This document shows, one piece after another, positions 47,751-55,961 of a stretch of DNA of 64,000 bases. The stretch lies in contig NZ_JAHUZF010000006.1 of assembly GCF_019218295.1 (NCBI RefSeq), positions 2,053,649 to 2,117,648 on the forward strand, given 5' to 3'. The notes under the pieces are model-generated. The model was given only the letters and a program-made list of their open reading frames with translations. It was not told where the DNA came from and did not search any database. The translations under genes and the position numbers were made by a program. The DNA comes from Maritimibacter sp. DP1N21-5. GTDB lineage: Bacteria; Pseudomonadota; Alphaproteobacteria; Rhodobacterales; Rhodobacteraceae. The stretch's first letter is position 1; each line of letters begins with the position of its first letter.

Positions 47751-48644
47751 CTAACCGACGAGGGCCTGGCGCAGCGCCGGAATGTCGTCGAGCACGCAGT
47801 CGACAAAGGCCGCGATACGCGGCGACCGGCGCAGGTCGGATGGCGTCAGCAGATACCAACTGCGGGTCAACTCCGGGACCGGCGGCAAGACCTGAACCAG
47901 ACTGTCCTCGGCATCTCCCAATGTGGTCGGCAGCGGCGCGACGCCGACACCCGCTTTCACCGACGACACGACGCCGAGAATACTTGAACTGCGGCTGACG
48001 ATACGCGCGCCGGGCACGGCCGACGGCAGCCAGATGGCGACGCGATGCGACTTCATGATGCCATCGAAGCCGATCAGAGCATGCGCCGACAGGTCCGGGA
48101 TGCTTCCCGGGCGGCCATGCCGCTGAACATAGCTCTTGCTGGCATAGATGGCCCAGACCGAGTCGCAGATCTTTCGTCCGACAAGGGTCTCGTCCACCGG
48201 CCCGCCGGACCGGAACGCGACATCAGCCTCTCCCTTGGTCAGATCCAGATAGCGGTCGCTGGTAACGAATTCCACGGAGAGGTCGGGATAGAGGGCATGG
48301 AACCGGTCGAGCAGGCCCGTCGCAACGATGCGCGGCACCGTCGGCTCCGGGCAGGTCAGGCGAATACGTCCCTTGAGATCGAGCTTCAGAGCAATGATCT
48401 TGCGCTCCAGACAATCGACGGCACCCTCGACAGCCATGACCTCGTCGAGAAGCGCCTCGCCCATTTCCGAGAGCTGGTATCCCGCCGGATATCTCTTCAC
48501 GAGGGTGAGCCCGATGCGTCGCTCGAGCTCGTGAAGCCTGCGATGCACTGTCGACTGATTAACGCCAAGCGCCTTCGCAGCGGACAGTGTGCTACCCTGT
48601 CGCGAAACGGCAATGAGGTGGCGCAGATCGTTCCAGTCGAACAT
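47751..48644 (-). CDS. LysR family transcriptional regulator
   Basis: A 297-residue LysR regulator from ATG 48644 (MFDWNDLRHLIAVSRQGSTL). The HTH is LSAAKALGVNQSTVHRRLHELERRIG. The C-terminal effector domain is of the short type, ending QALVG. It is divergent from a cupin gene across 103 bp, the classic layout for a LysR regulator and its target. A small inverted repeat, GTGTCGAACAC (48701-48711), lies in the gap and could be part of a binding site. It converges with the rhaI remnant. The effector is unknown. Confidence 0.92.
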   Translation of the reverse strand: MFDWNDLRHLIAVSRQGSTLSAAKALGVNQSTVHRRLHELERRIGLTLVKRYPAGYQLSEMGEALLDEVMAVEGAVDCLERKIIALKLDLKGRIRLTCPEPTVPRIVATGLLDRFHALYPDLSVEFVTSDRYLDLTKGEADVAFRSGGPVDETLVGRKICDSVWAIYASKSYVQRHGRPGSIPDLSAHALIGFDGIMKSHRVAIWLPSAVPGARIVSRSSSILGVVSSVKAGVGVAPLPTTLGDAEDSLVQVLPPVPELTRSWYLLTPSDLRRSPRIAAFVDCVLDDIPALRQALVG

Positions 48645-48747
48645 GCCGATCACTATGCAGTTTTGCGCGGCGCTTTCGCAGACTTGCTGCTGCCGCCGGG
48701 GTGTCGAACACAGTAGCCTCCCAAAAATAGCAAAGGGAGATGGCCAA

Positions 48748-49161
48748 ATGCACGAAAAATCAGATGTCGTCACCATGACGGCCGCACTGACGGTCGGCGT
48801 CACACGCACCGCTCAGGACCGAGGGATGGCAAAGCTCACGCCCCTGCACCGGGAAATGGTGCAAGGGATGCCTCTAGCGGAAGATCAGGAAATCAGGGTC
48901 CTGTTTGCCACCCTGTCACCCGGAGATGTCACACCCTACCATTCGCATCGCCATCCCGTGACGGTCTACATGCTCGAAGGCACGTTCACACTCGACCTCG
49001 ACGGTCGCGATCCGGTTGATATCGAAGCCGGGCAGGTCTTCGTCGAACCTTCGGGCATCAATATGACGGGCCGCAACACGCGTGATGTTCCTGCCCGGAT
49101 GGCCTTGTTCTATGTCTGCGAACCCGACGAACCCTTCGCCGACCCTGCGGGCACCCGGTGA
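48748..49161 (+). CDS. small cupin domain protein
   Basis: A 137-residue single-domain cupin, ATG 48748. The conserved metal-binding motif 1 is LSPGDVTPYHSHRHPVTVYMLEG (two histidines and later residues), followed by motif 2 within VFVEPSGINMTGRN, where the usual histidine is replaced by asparagine. It has no signal peptide. Many such cupins bind or sense small molecules rather than catalyse. Divergence from a LysR gene suggests it is the regulated target. Confidence 0.85.
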   Translation: MHEKSDVVTMTAALTVGVTRTAQDRGMAKLTPLHREMVQGMPLAEDQEIRVLFATLSPGDVTPYHSHRHPVTVYMLEGTFTLDLDGRDPVDIEAGQVFVEPSGINMTGRNTRDVPARMALFYVCEPDEPFADPAGTR

Positions 49162-49243
49162 ACCCGAGATAGGCATAGAGGCTTCTCTTCGCCATTTTCT
49201 CCACTTGGGGGACTGGAGATAGGGAGTGCGGATGATTGAAAAG

Positions 49244-49262
49244 TGGCGCGCTGGGGAGGATT
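49244..49262 (-). mobile_element. attachment site: tRNA 3'-end fragment
   Basis: Read on the minus strand, AATCCTCCCCAGCGCGCCA fits exactly positions 58-76 of a tRNA: T-loop A58-A59-T60-C61, T-stem 3' strand, acceptor strand CCAGCGC, discriminator G73 and CCA. Identity to a tRNA stops at position 58, where TTCG should precede but does not. This is the pattern left when an element integrates into the 3' end of a tRNA gene. The orientation implies that the intact tRNA, possibly tRNA-Arg, lies to the right, beyond the window. The base pattern was read by eye. Confidence 0.65.
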
Positions 49263-49297
49263 GCCACCGGGCCTTGTTTTCAATGGGTTGTGGATTT

Positions 49298-49352
49298 CTT
49301 AGACAAACCCGGGGTGTTGAAAATCAAAGGCTTACAAGGGCGATTGTCTAAG
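49298..49352. repeat. 9-bp inverted repeat next to the attachment site
   Basis: CTTAGACAA (49298-49306) is inverted exactly as TTGTCTAAG (49344-49352) with 37 bp between. It lies 36 bp inside the island from the tRNA fragment. It could be a recombinase or excisionase arm site, or a long hairpin. Confidence 0.4.
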
Positions 49353-49530
49353 CTCTTGGGCCCAAAAGTTGTCAAGCTCGTTCGCACACCCCCTCAAATT
49401 TTTTCTTCGCGCGATATCGCACGCCATCAGGTTAGAAGTTGATAAAGATAATCACGGAAACTTCCTATTGCCATTTTCATCCGATTCGCTCATAAACAAA
49501 TCAACACAAACGCCATCACGGATTTTGCAC

Positions 49531-49719
49531 ATGAAGAAGATCTATCGCGACTACCGCGCTCTTTGCGCGACCGAAGGCTTCGCTCTGCTCAGCATCGAGA
49601 CCGACCGCAAACACTGCCGCCTCCGTTTTGAAGCCGGCTTCGTCACTGCTCCGAGTTCCCCCTCGGATCAGCGCAACATGAAACACGTTCGCAGCGCCAT
49701 TCGCCGCCTGCACGCCTGA
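49531..49719 (+). CDS. small basic protein of unknown function
   Basis: A 62-residue basic protein (MKKIYRDYRALCATEGFALL...). The segments KHCRLRFEAGFVTAPSSPSDQRN and RSAIRRLHA resemble short phage- or plasmid-borne proteins with a HicA-like beta-strand pattern (GF, H/R, RF..G.V..P..PSD). I cannot assign a family firmly, and the catalytic histidine expected in HicA is not clearly placed. It is 13 bp upstream of the next gene in the same direction. No obvious antitoxin gene is adjacent. Confidence 0.6.
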   Translation: MKKIYRDYRALCATEGFALLSIETDRKHCRLRFEAGFVTAPSSPSDQRNMKHVRSAIRRLHA

Positions 49720-49732
49720 GAGGAAGACACCA

Positions 49733-50680
49733 ATGGACCTTGAGACCGCCGAAGAACGTCGGGACGCCTGCGCGGAAATGCAGTTCGAATACAATGGCGA
49801 CCATCATTACTGGGACTATGCCCAGTGGATCGCCGAAATCCTACACAACGCCCTCGAACATGTGGAAGGGCTGGTCGGGGTCGGCAATGCGGCCGCCCCC
49901 TTGCGCCAGCTCGTGGAACCAGTCGCAGCCATTGAAGGCATCGAACATGCGACCTGGCGAGAGGTTATGGAAGACGTGTTTTCTGCTGGCACGGTTTGGC
50001 CAGTCGGACAGCGTTTCCAATGTGCCCTGCAATACGGCATGTTTGGTGTAACTCCGGCGGCAATTGCCACCGCGGATCGAGCCGAGTGGATTGAGCATTT
50101 GGTTGCCGACGTGTCGGCCTTCGCGTCGCGCAGTGACGTCCGATCCCTCGAGACTTCGGATAACCCGATCATCCGGATCGCCAACCTTGCTGCGTCTCGC
50201 TATGCGCTCGATACCGTTCGCGGCGAGGTGGATACGCTGTCGATGGCGATCCTCGGCCGTGTGTCCGAAGGCCGAGTGCGCAACCTGATGAGCGGTGCCG
50301 ACGCACAGCTTGAGCGCGGTCCCAATGGCGGCGTGATGGCGGTAAGCGCCTTGGCTTGGCTGATGAAGCGCAAGGAGTTCCTGCGGTCGATTTGGGCCGA
50401 CGAAGATAAGGACGAGACGGAAGAGACCAACTTGCCGGTCGACCTCGAAAAGATTATCTTCGTGCCGGTTGCGCGGGACGGCTCCATGTTCGGCCCCGAC
50501 CTGAAGCGGGGCGGTCGTTACCAGATCGGTGCAAAGGGCGAAGAACAGCATTTCGACACCTTCTACGAAGCCCTTGAATCCTTGAACGCCATGTCGACCC
50601 CACGCTGGCGGCGGCCCAACGAACTCGGCCACTGGGGCATCGTGAGCGGCGTGTCCTGGCAGCGCATCGCGCGGCCCTGA
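49733..50680 (+). CDS. unknown protein, possible internal helix-turn-helix
   Basis: A 315-residue soluble protein that I do not recognise. The start ATG 49733 follows an AGAGGAAG ribosome-binding site. The N-terminal half is helical and rich in aromatic and acidic residues (EYNGDHHYWDYAQWIAEILH). Residues about 170-215 (LSMAILGRVSEGRVRNLMSG) could form a helix-turn-helix. The C-terminal part (FVPVARDGSMFGPDLKRGGRYQIG, WGIVSGVSWQRI) looks like a small beta domain. There is no signal peptide or membrane segment. It sits near the start of the island, next to a GIY-YIG/exonuclease gene. Confidence 0.7.
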   Translation: MDLETAEERRDACAEMQFEYNGDHHYWDYAQWIAEILHNALEHVEGLVGVGNAAAPLRQLVEPVAAIEGIEHATWREVMEDVFSAGTVWPVGQRFQCALQYGMFGVTPAAIATADRAEWIEHLVADVSAFASRSDVRSLETSDNPIIRIANLAASRYALDTVRGEVDTLSMAILGRVSEGRVRNLMSGADAQLERGPNGGVMAVSALAWLMKRKEFLRSIWADEDKDETEETNLPVDLEKIIFVPVARDGSMFGPDLKRGGRYQIGAKGEEQHFDTFYEALESLNAMSTPRWRRPNELGHWGIVSGVSWQRIARP

Positions 50681-50712
50681 CCCAAAAGACCTACACTTGG
50701 CACGAGTTAAAA

Positions 50713-51876
50713 ATGACCCTCTACCCAACCCCCGAACAGGTTCTTGAAGCCTTGCTATCCGCGCCGCATGGCCGCACCAAGGACGCGCCCGAAGATAGCC
50801 GCGGCGTCTATGGCCTCGTCGATCACTTTGGCGACTTGCGCTATATCGGCTCGACCAGCTCCGCTGCCGAGAACCTGCGCAAGCGCATCCATGCACGGCA
50901 CCGCACCGGGTCTGAGACCACCAGTCACTATTTCTCGCGGATGTATAACACCGGCCGGATGTGGCGTGATCGGAATGATCCTGCCACAAAAGCGGACGGA
51001 GACGTGGCGAAGCGCCTCCGGAATGCGTTCATCGCCGAATATTGCCGCGCGGTCTGGGTGCCTCTGCCAGATGACGCGGACATCCCCGGAATCGAGCAGG
51101 CGGTCCTTGCAATGGCTCCGAGCGAGTGTGTCGCCTGGAACCGGCGTGGCATGTTCGAGTATGATGAGCCACGCGACCTTGTGGACACGATTATCAGGTC
51201 CCTGAGGTTCTCGACCGCCGAGATGGACGCGATCAACCGACAGAATGACAGGTTCCATGGCAAGCTCATTGCGCCCGTCGCGCCAACTGTTCCTGCCTTT
51301 CCTGCGGGCGCTTTCGACTTCTTCGCGCTGGACGTCGAGACAGCGAACAATGACCGCGCAAGCATCTGCCAGATCGGCATTGCCTGCGTGAGGCCGGATC
51401 GGTCCATCGAGACATGGGTGACCTACGTTGATCCTGAGACTACGGACTGGTCATGCTCATTTGTGCACGGGATCAATGCCGCCACAGTTCGGGGCGCACC
51501 GCGGTTTGACGATGTGCTCCCGATCCTCGCAAAAGCACTCGATGGACGTCCCGTGTATCAACATTCCGGCTTCGATCGTTCCGCGATGACGGCAGCCTGT
51601 TCTGCATCAGGCATCACGATGCCTGAGTGGTAATGGCGCGACAGCGTGCAGGTCGCCCGCAAGGCTTGGCCTGAACTCAAAGGGAACGGGGGCCACGGCC
51701 TCTCGTCGTTGAAGTCCTACCTTGGCCTGTCATTCAAGCACCATGATGCCGGTGAAGATGCACGAGCTTCGGCGGAGATTGTCATCCTCGCGGAAAGCGG
51801 GAGCAAAGAGGCTGTGCCCGGTGCGACGGCACCGACTGACTTTCACCTGATCGATGAGGAGGATACCCTCACCTGA
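50713..51876 (+). pseudogene. GIY-YIG plus DEDD 3'-5' exonuclease fusion, interrupted by an in-frame stop
   Basis: The first 306 codons carry a GIY-YIG-like module (RGVYGLVDHFGDLRYIGSTS, about residues 30-50, then a basic helix NLRKRIHARHRTG). An exonuclease domain starts at FFALDVETANNDRASICQIG (Exo I). A TAA at 51631-51633 follows MPEW. The same frame then continues without gap as WRDSVQVARKAWPELKGNGG and ends KHHDAGEDARASAEIVILAE, which holds the Exo III His/Asp motif. The truncated product would lack Exo III and be inactive as an exonuclease. A single nonsense change is the simplest explanation; sequencing error or read-through cannot be excluded. Homologues resemble DnaQ/epsilon-like exonucleases found in islands. 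Confidence 0.75.
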
Positions 51877-52029
51877 AGCCGAACCTCGGGCGGGGTGGCT
51901 GCGTATCTAAAGGTCTGGCATTCTCTCAGACAGGGCACCGACGCAAAGTAAAGGCTTGTGCCCAACAAGTAGAGATTGCCGACCGTCAACGTATTTGATT
52001 TCTTAAAGAAAATATAAGGGAGGCAGCGG

Positions 52030-55000
52030 GTGTCGTTTTTTGAGCAGCCGATTTTGAATTCACCATATTTCGTGCCCGAGCAGCATTGGGAACTTGATGA
52101 CGACGGGCGGCCGACGGACCGCATCATCACCACGCGCCGCCGGTCCGACCTCGTGTCGGCGATGCCAAAGTCGAAAAGTGTAAGCGGCGGATCACAATCC
52201 GAGATGGAGCTGAGCAAAGCAGGACTCGGAGGGTTGGATGCGACCTACAACGTGACCGAATTTGTCAACGAAATGCGTTCGCAGGTCGACAGTTGGCGCC
52301 AGCTGCCAAATCCGAACCACTGGCAAGTGTCGCCGATCACTCAACGGCTGCTCCAGCATTGGCGGACGATCCAAAAGGACGAAAACCAGGTCATCAGACC
52401 GTTCTTTTGCCAACTCGAGGCCGTGGAGACGGCGATCTGGCTTGCCGAAGTCGCGCCCAAGCTGGGGCCGCGCGGCAAACAGGTGAAGTCGAAACTCGAG
52501 ACTGCCAACAACGCCGCAAACCCGGACCTGTTCCGCGTGGCGATGAAGCTCGCTACCGGGGCCGGCAAGACGACGGTCATGGCCATGCTGATCGCGTGGC
52601 AGACCCTGAACGCGGTGCGTAGCCCGAACTCCAAGACCTTCTCGCGAAGTTTTCTTATCGTCACCCCCGGGATCACGATCAAGGATCGGCTACGGGTGCT
52701 CCTGCCCAACGATCCCGAGAATTACTACGAGCGGATCAATTTGGTGCCTGCGGATCTGATGCAGGACATGCAGCGCGCGAAAATCGTCCTGACCAACTAT
52801 CACGCCTTCAAACTGCGCGAGCGGCTGTCTTTGGCAAAGGGCACGCGCGCTGCTCTCGAAGGTCATGGCGACACTGTGACGACGCTGGAAACCGAGGGGC
52901 AGATGCTTCAACGCGTCATGCCCGATCTCATGGGGCTCGGCTCGATCAACGTGATCAACGACGAAGCTCACCATTGTTACCGGGAAAAGCCCAACGCCGA
53001 AAAGGCGAAGCTGACCGGCGATGAACGCAAAGAGGCTGAAGAAAATGCCGAGGCTGCGCGGCTCTGGATTTCGGGCCTCGAAGCCGCGAAGCGCAAGGTC
53101 GGCATCCAGACAGTCTACGACCTGTCGGCCACGCCGTTCTTTCTGTCCGGCTCCGGATGGGTCGAAGGGTCGCTCTTCCCTTGGGTGATTTCCGACTTCT
53201 CGTTGATGGACGCCATCGAATGCGGGATCGTGAAGCTCCCCCGCGTTCCGGTCGCCGACAACCTTCCCGGTCAGCCCGAGCCGCTCTATCGGAACCTATG
53301 GGACGCGATTGGCAAGAAGATGCCAAAGAAGTCCAAAGGCGCAAAGCCCGATCCGCAGAAGCTTCCGCTCGAGTTGAAGACAGCTGTCGATGCGCTCTAC
53401 GGCCACTACAAGAAGACCTTTGAACTGTGGGAGAAAGAAGGGGTCGGAATCCCCCCGGTCTTCATCATCGTCTGCAACAACACGACGAACTCGGAACTCC
53501 TTCGCGACTATGTGGCGGGATATGAGGTCGAAGATGAAAACGGCGTGATCGAAACGATCTCGGGCAAGTGCGAACTTTTCTCCAACTTTTCAACCGAGGG
53601 TGAAAGACTGACCCGCCCGCGCTCTGTCCTGATCGACAGCGCAACACTCGAGGCTGGTGGCGACATCGACAAGGCGTTCCGCGACGCCCATGAGGAGGAA
53701 ATCGAGGCCTTCCGGCGGGAGCAAGCCGTGCGCAGCGACTCCGCCGACGCCCTCACCGATGCGGATATCCTGCGCGAAGTCATGAACACCGTCGGCAAGA
53801 AGGGCCGTTTGGGCGAGCAGGTGCGTTGCGTCGTTTCCGTGTCGATGCTGACCGAGGGTTGGGATGCAAACAACGTCACGCATATCCTTGGGCTTCGCGC
53901 TTTCGGCACCAAGTTGATCTGCGAACAGGTCATCGGCCGCGCCCTGCGGCGGCTGTCCTATGACATCGACCCCGAGAGCAAGCTTTTCCGCACCGAATAT
54001 GCCGACGTCATGGGCATCGACGGTCTGAACTTCTCGGATCAGGCCCGGATCGCTCCGCCCCAGCCGCCGCGCGACGTGGTCAACGTGCGCGCGATCTCGC
54101 CCGAGCGGGACCACCTCGAAATCACCTTCCCGCGGGTCAATGGCTATGTCGCAGACCTGCCTTCGGATCGGCTGGACGTCGACTTCAGCGGCATGGAGCC
54201 CTATGTGTTATCGCCGGAAAAGGTCTCGGCCACCGTCGTCACCATGCAAGGGATCGTGGGCCAGACCGAAGTCCTGAACCTCGATTACCTCGATACGACC
54301 CGGCAATCGACGATCGCCTATCACGTCGCCAAACACATGGTGTTCGAGAAACTGCGCGATGCCAACGCAGCGCCCCGGATGCACCTGATCCCTGCGGCCA
54401 AGCGGATCGTTATGCAGTGGCTCACCGAGGGTCACTTGGTCTGCACCGGCGACACCAAGCCCGCGCAACTGCTTTACCGGGAAATCGCAGACGAGGTTTG
54501 CGACCTGATCTTTGGCGCGCTGATCGATAAGCCCGGCGGGGACAAGATTATGCGCGCCGTGCTCGCCCCCTACAATCCGACCGGATCGACCTTGGGCGTC
54601 AACTTCAACACCACCAAGGCCTCCCGCTTCGCGCCGCGACCGGACAAGAGCCACATCAACTGGATCATCACGGACAGCGACTGGGAAGATAAGCTCGCCG
54701 CGCGGATCGAGGAACATCCCCGCGTGATCTCCTACGCCAAGAACCACAACCTCGGGTTGGAAGTGCCTTACGTCATGGAGGCCGAGCCGCGCATGTATCG
54801 GCCCGACTTCCTGATCCGCCTCGACACGCCGGAGCCGACCACGCTGGTGATCGAGGTGAAAGGCTACCGCGGCAAGGACGCCCACCTGAAGGCCGAGACA
54901 ATCCGCCACAAATGGGTGCCCGCCGTGAACCGGATCGGCACCTATGGCCGCTGGGGGTTCGCCGAGCTTCGCGATGCGCATGACTTCGGCCCAGCCCTCA

Positions 55001-55041
55001 ATGCCGCAATCGACGAGATGTTGGGGGAGGTGCCCGCATGA
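52030..55041 (+). CDS. type III-like restriction endonuclease subunit (helicase-nuclease, BPTD_3080-type)
   Basis: A 1003-residue superfamily-2 helicase fused to a nuclease, as in Res subunits. Walker A (KLATGAGKTTVMAML) lies near residue 176, the DEAH box (INDEAHHCYREK) near 311 and motif III-like DLSATPFF near 366. Helicase motifs V-VI appear in SMLTEGWDANNVTHILG and CEQVIGRALRRLSY. Near residue 923, MYRPDFLIRLDTPEPTTLVI followed by EVKGYRGKDAHL is a PD-(D/E)xK nuclease core. It uses a GTG start at 52030 after a strong AAGGGAGG. It overlaps the DUF4268 gene by 4 bp. It should cut DNA in an ATP-dependent manner in concert with the methyltransferase downstream. Confidence 0.88.
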   Translation: MSFFEQPILNSPYFVPEQHWELDDDGRPTDRIITTRRRSDLVSAMPKSKSVSGGSQSEMELSKAGLGGLDATYNVTEFVNEMRSQVDSWRQLPNPNHWQVSPITQRLLQHWRTIQKDENQVIRPFFCQLEAVETAIWLAEVAPKLGPRGKQVKSKLETANNAANPDLFRVAMKLATGAGKTTVMAMLIAWQTLNAVRSPNSKTFSRSFLIVTPGITIKDRLRVLLPNDPENYYERINLVPADLMQDMQRAKIVLTNYHAFKLRERLSLAKGTRAALEGHGDTVTTLETEGQMLQRVMPDLMGLGSINVINDEAHHCYREKPNAEKAKLTGDERKEAEENAEAARLWISGLEAAKRKVGIQTVYDLSATPFFLSGSGWVEGSLFPWVISDFSLMDAIECGIVKLPRVPVADNLPGQPEPLYRNLWDAIGKKMPKKSKGAKPDPQKLPLELKTAVDALYGHYKKTFELWEKEGVGIPPVFIIVCNNTTNSELLRDYVAGYEVEDENGVIETISGKCELFSNFSTEGERLTRPRSVLIDSATLEAGGDIDKAFRDAHEEEIEAFRREQAVRSDSADALTDADILREVMNTVGKKGRLGEQVRCVVSVSMLTEGWDANNVTHILGLRAFGTKLICEQVIGRALRRLSYDIDPESKLFRTEYADVMGIDGLNFSDQARIAPPQPPRDVVNVRAISPERDHLEITFPRVNGYVADLPSDRLDVDFSGMEPYVLSPEKVSATVVTMQGIVGQTEVLNLDYLDTTRQSTIAYHVAKHMVFEKLRDANAAPRMHLIPAAKRIVMQWLTEGHLVCTGDTKPAQLLYREIADEVCDLIFGALIDKPGGDKIMRAVLAPYNPTGSTLGVNFNTTKASRFAPRPDKSHINWIITDSDWEDKLAARIEEHPRVISYAKNHNLGLEVPYVMEAEPRMYRPDFLIRLDTPEPTTLVIEVKGYRGKDAHLKAETIRHKWVPAVNRIGTYGRWGFAELRDAHDFGPALNAAIDEMLGEVPA

Positions 55042-55961
55042 CCGACGTTCAGTTTGGCCGCCTCGTCGACCTGCCGCTGCGTGACGCGTGGAAGCACGAG
55101 GCGCACCAGTTCACCCCATGGCTTGCCCAGAACATCGACCACCTGGCGGCAGCCATCGGCGTAACGCTCGAATTGACCGGAACCGAAGTTGCGGTGGAGA
55201 GCTTCTCTGCCGACATCCTTGCCCGTAATCCGGTGGACGACACGGTGGTGCTGATCGAGAACCAGTTGGAGGCGACGGACCACACCCACCTGGGCCAGAT
55301 CATGACTTACCTCGCGGGGCTTGAGGCGCAGACCGTGGTCTGGATCGCTCCCAGCTTTCGCGAGCCGCATCTCGCGGCAATTCGGTGGTTGAACGAACAC
55401 ACCGCCGACGGGTTTTCGTTCTTTGCCGTCAAAGCCCGTGTTGTGCGGATCGGGGACAGTCCCTTTGCCCCGATCTTCGAGGTGGTCGAGAAGCCGAATG
55501 ATTGGCAGCGAAAAGTTCAGGTTCAGACCCAGCCTGAGCGCAGCGCCCTCTCCAAACTTCGGGCAGACTTCTGGGCCGGGCTTATCGAAGCCCATCCCGA
55601 CCTGTTGGACCGCGGGTTCAGACCCAGCGCAACGTCGAGTGTTTGGCTGCCGACGGCAGTGCCGAAGCTGGTGATCGGACTCTATGTGGCAGGCAAAACC
55701 TGCGGGATCTACCTTCGAAGCGACGCGACTACGGGTAGTGAAGGGCTGGGGGACGTCATTGCCCCTGCGCTGTCCAGTTTATCCACAATGTTGAGTGTTC
55801 CGGCGGGCATCCCGAGCGAGGCCGGTTGGTATCTGCCGGACCGCATCGCTTATCCGCTCAAGGACAGCGATCACTGGCCCGACATCTGGGCATGGATGGC
55901 CCGCCGGGTCGAAGATTACAGCGCGGCGATTGCCGACTTTGCCGCAGGACAAGACCTATGA
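55038..55961 (+). CDS. DUF4268 domain protein, putative nuclease-fold accessory of R-M system
   Basis: A 307-residue protein. The N-terminal part (ESFSADILARNPVDDTVVLIENQLEATDHTHLGQ) has the D...E-x-Q pattern of a PD-(D/E)xK-like nuclease fold. The C-terminal half (QPERSALSKLRADFWAGLIE onward) matches DUF4268, frequent in restriction loci. It starts inside the res stop (ATGA overlap) and its own stop overlaps the mod start in the same way, so the three genes are tightly coupled. Its role is undefined: it may help in DNA recognition or cleavage. Codon and base usage is somewhat more AT-rich in its second half. Confidence 0.8.
   Translation: MTDVQFGRLVDLPLRDAWKHEAHQFTPWLAQNIDHLAAAIGVTLELTGTEVAVESFSADILARNPVDDTVVLIENQLEATDHTHLGQIMTYLAGLEAQTVVWIAPSFREPHLAAIRWLNEHTADGFSFFAVKARVVRIGDSPFAPIFEVVEKPNDWQRKVQVQTQPERSALSKLRADFWAGLIEAHPDLLDRGFRPSATSSVWLPTAVPKLVIGLYVAGKTCGIYLRSDATTGSEGLGDVIAPALSSLSTMLSVPAGIPSEAGWYLPDRIAYPLKDSDHWPDIWAWMARRVEDYSAAIADFAAGQDL

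Larger units (their letters stand above)
49162..49530. other. gene-free boundary region, left end of probable genomic island
   Basis: No gene was found in these 369 bp. Up to 49243 it is the downstream flank of the cupin gene. It then contains a 19-bp tRNA 3'-end copy (49244-49262), a 9-bp inverted repeat with 37-bp spacing (49298-49306 and 49344-49352), and a TTGGGCCCAA palindrome (49356-49365). After that the sequence is clearly more AT-rich than the genes to the left, up to the small gene at 49531. Confidence 0.6.

Noticed and set aside
51646..51876. Separate small gene after the GIY-YIG/exonuclease
   Set aside because: It is in the same frame as the preceding gene and carries the missing Exo III motif, so it is the tail of the interrupted exonuclease.
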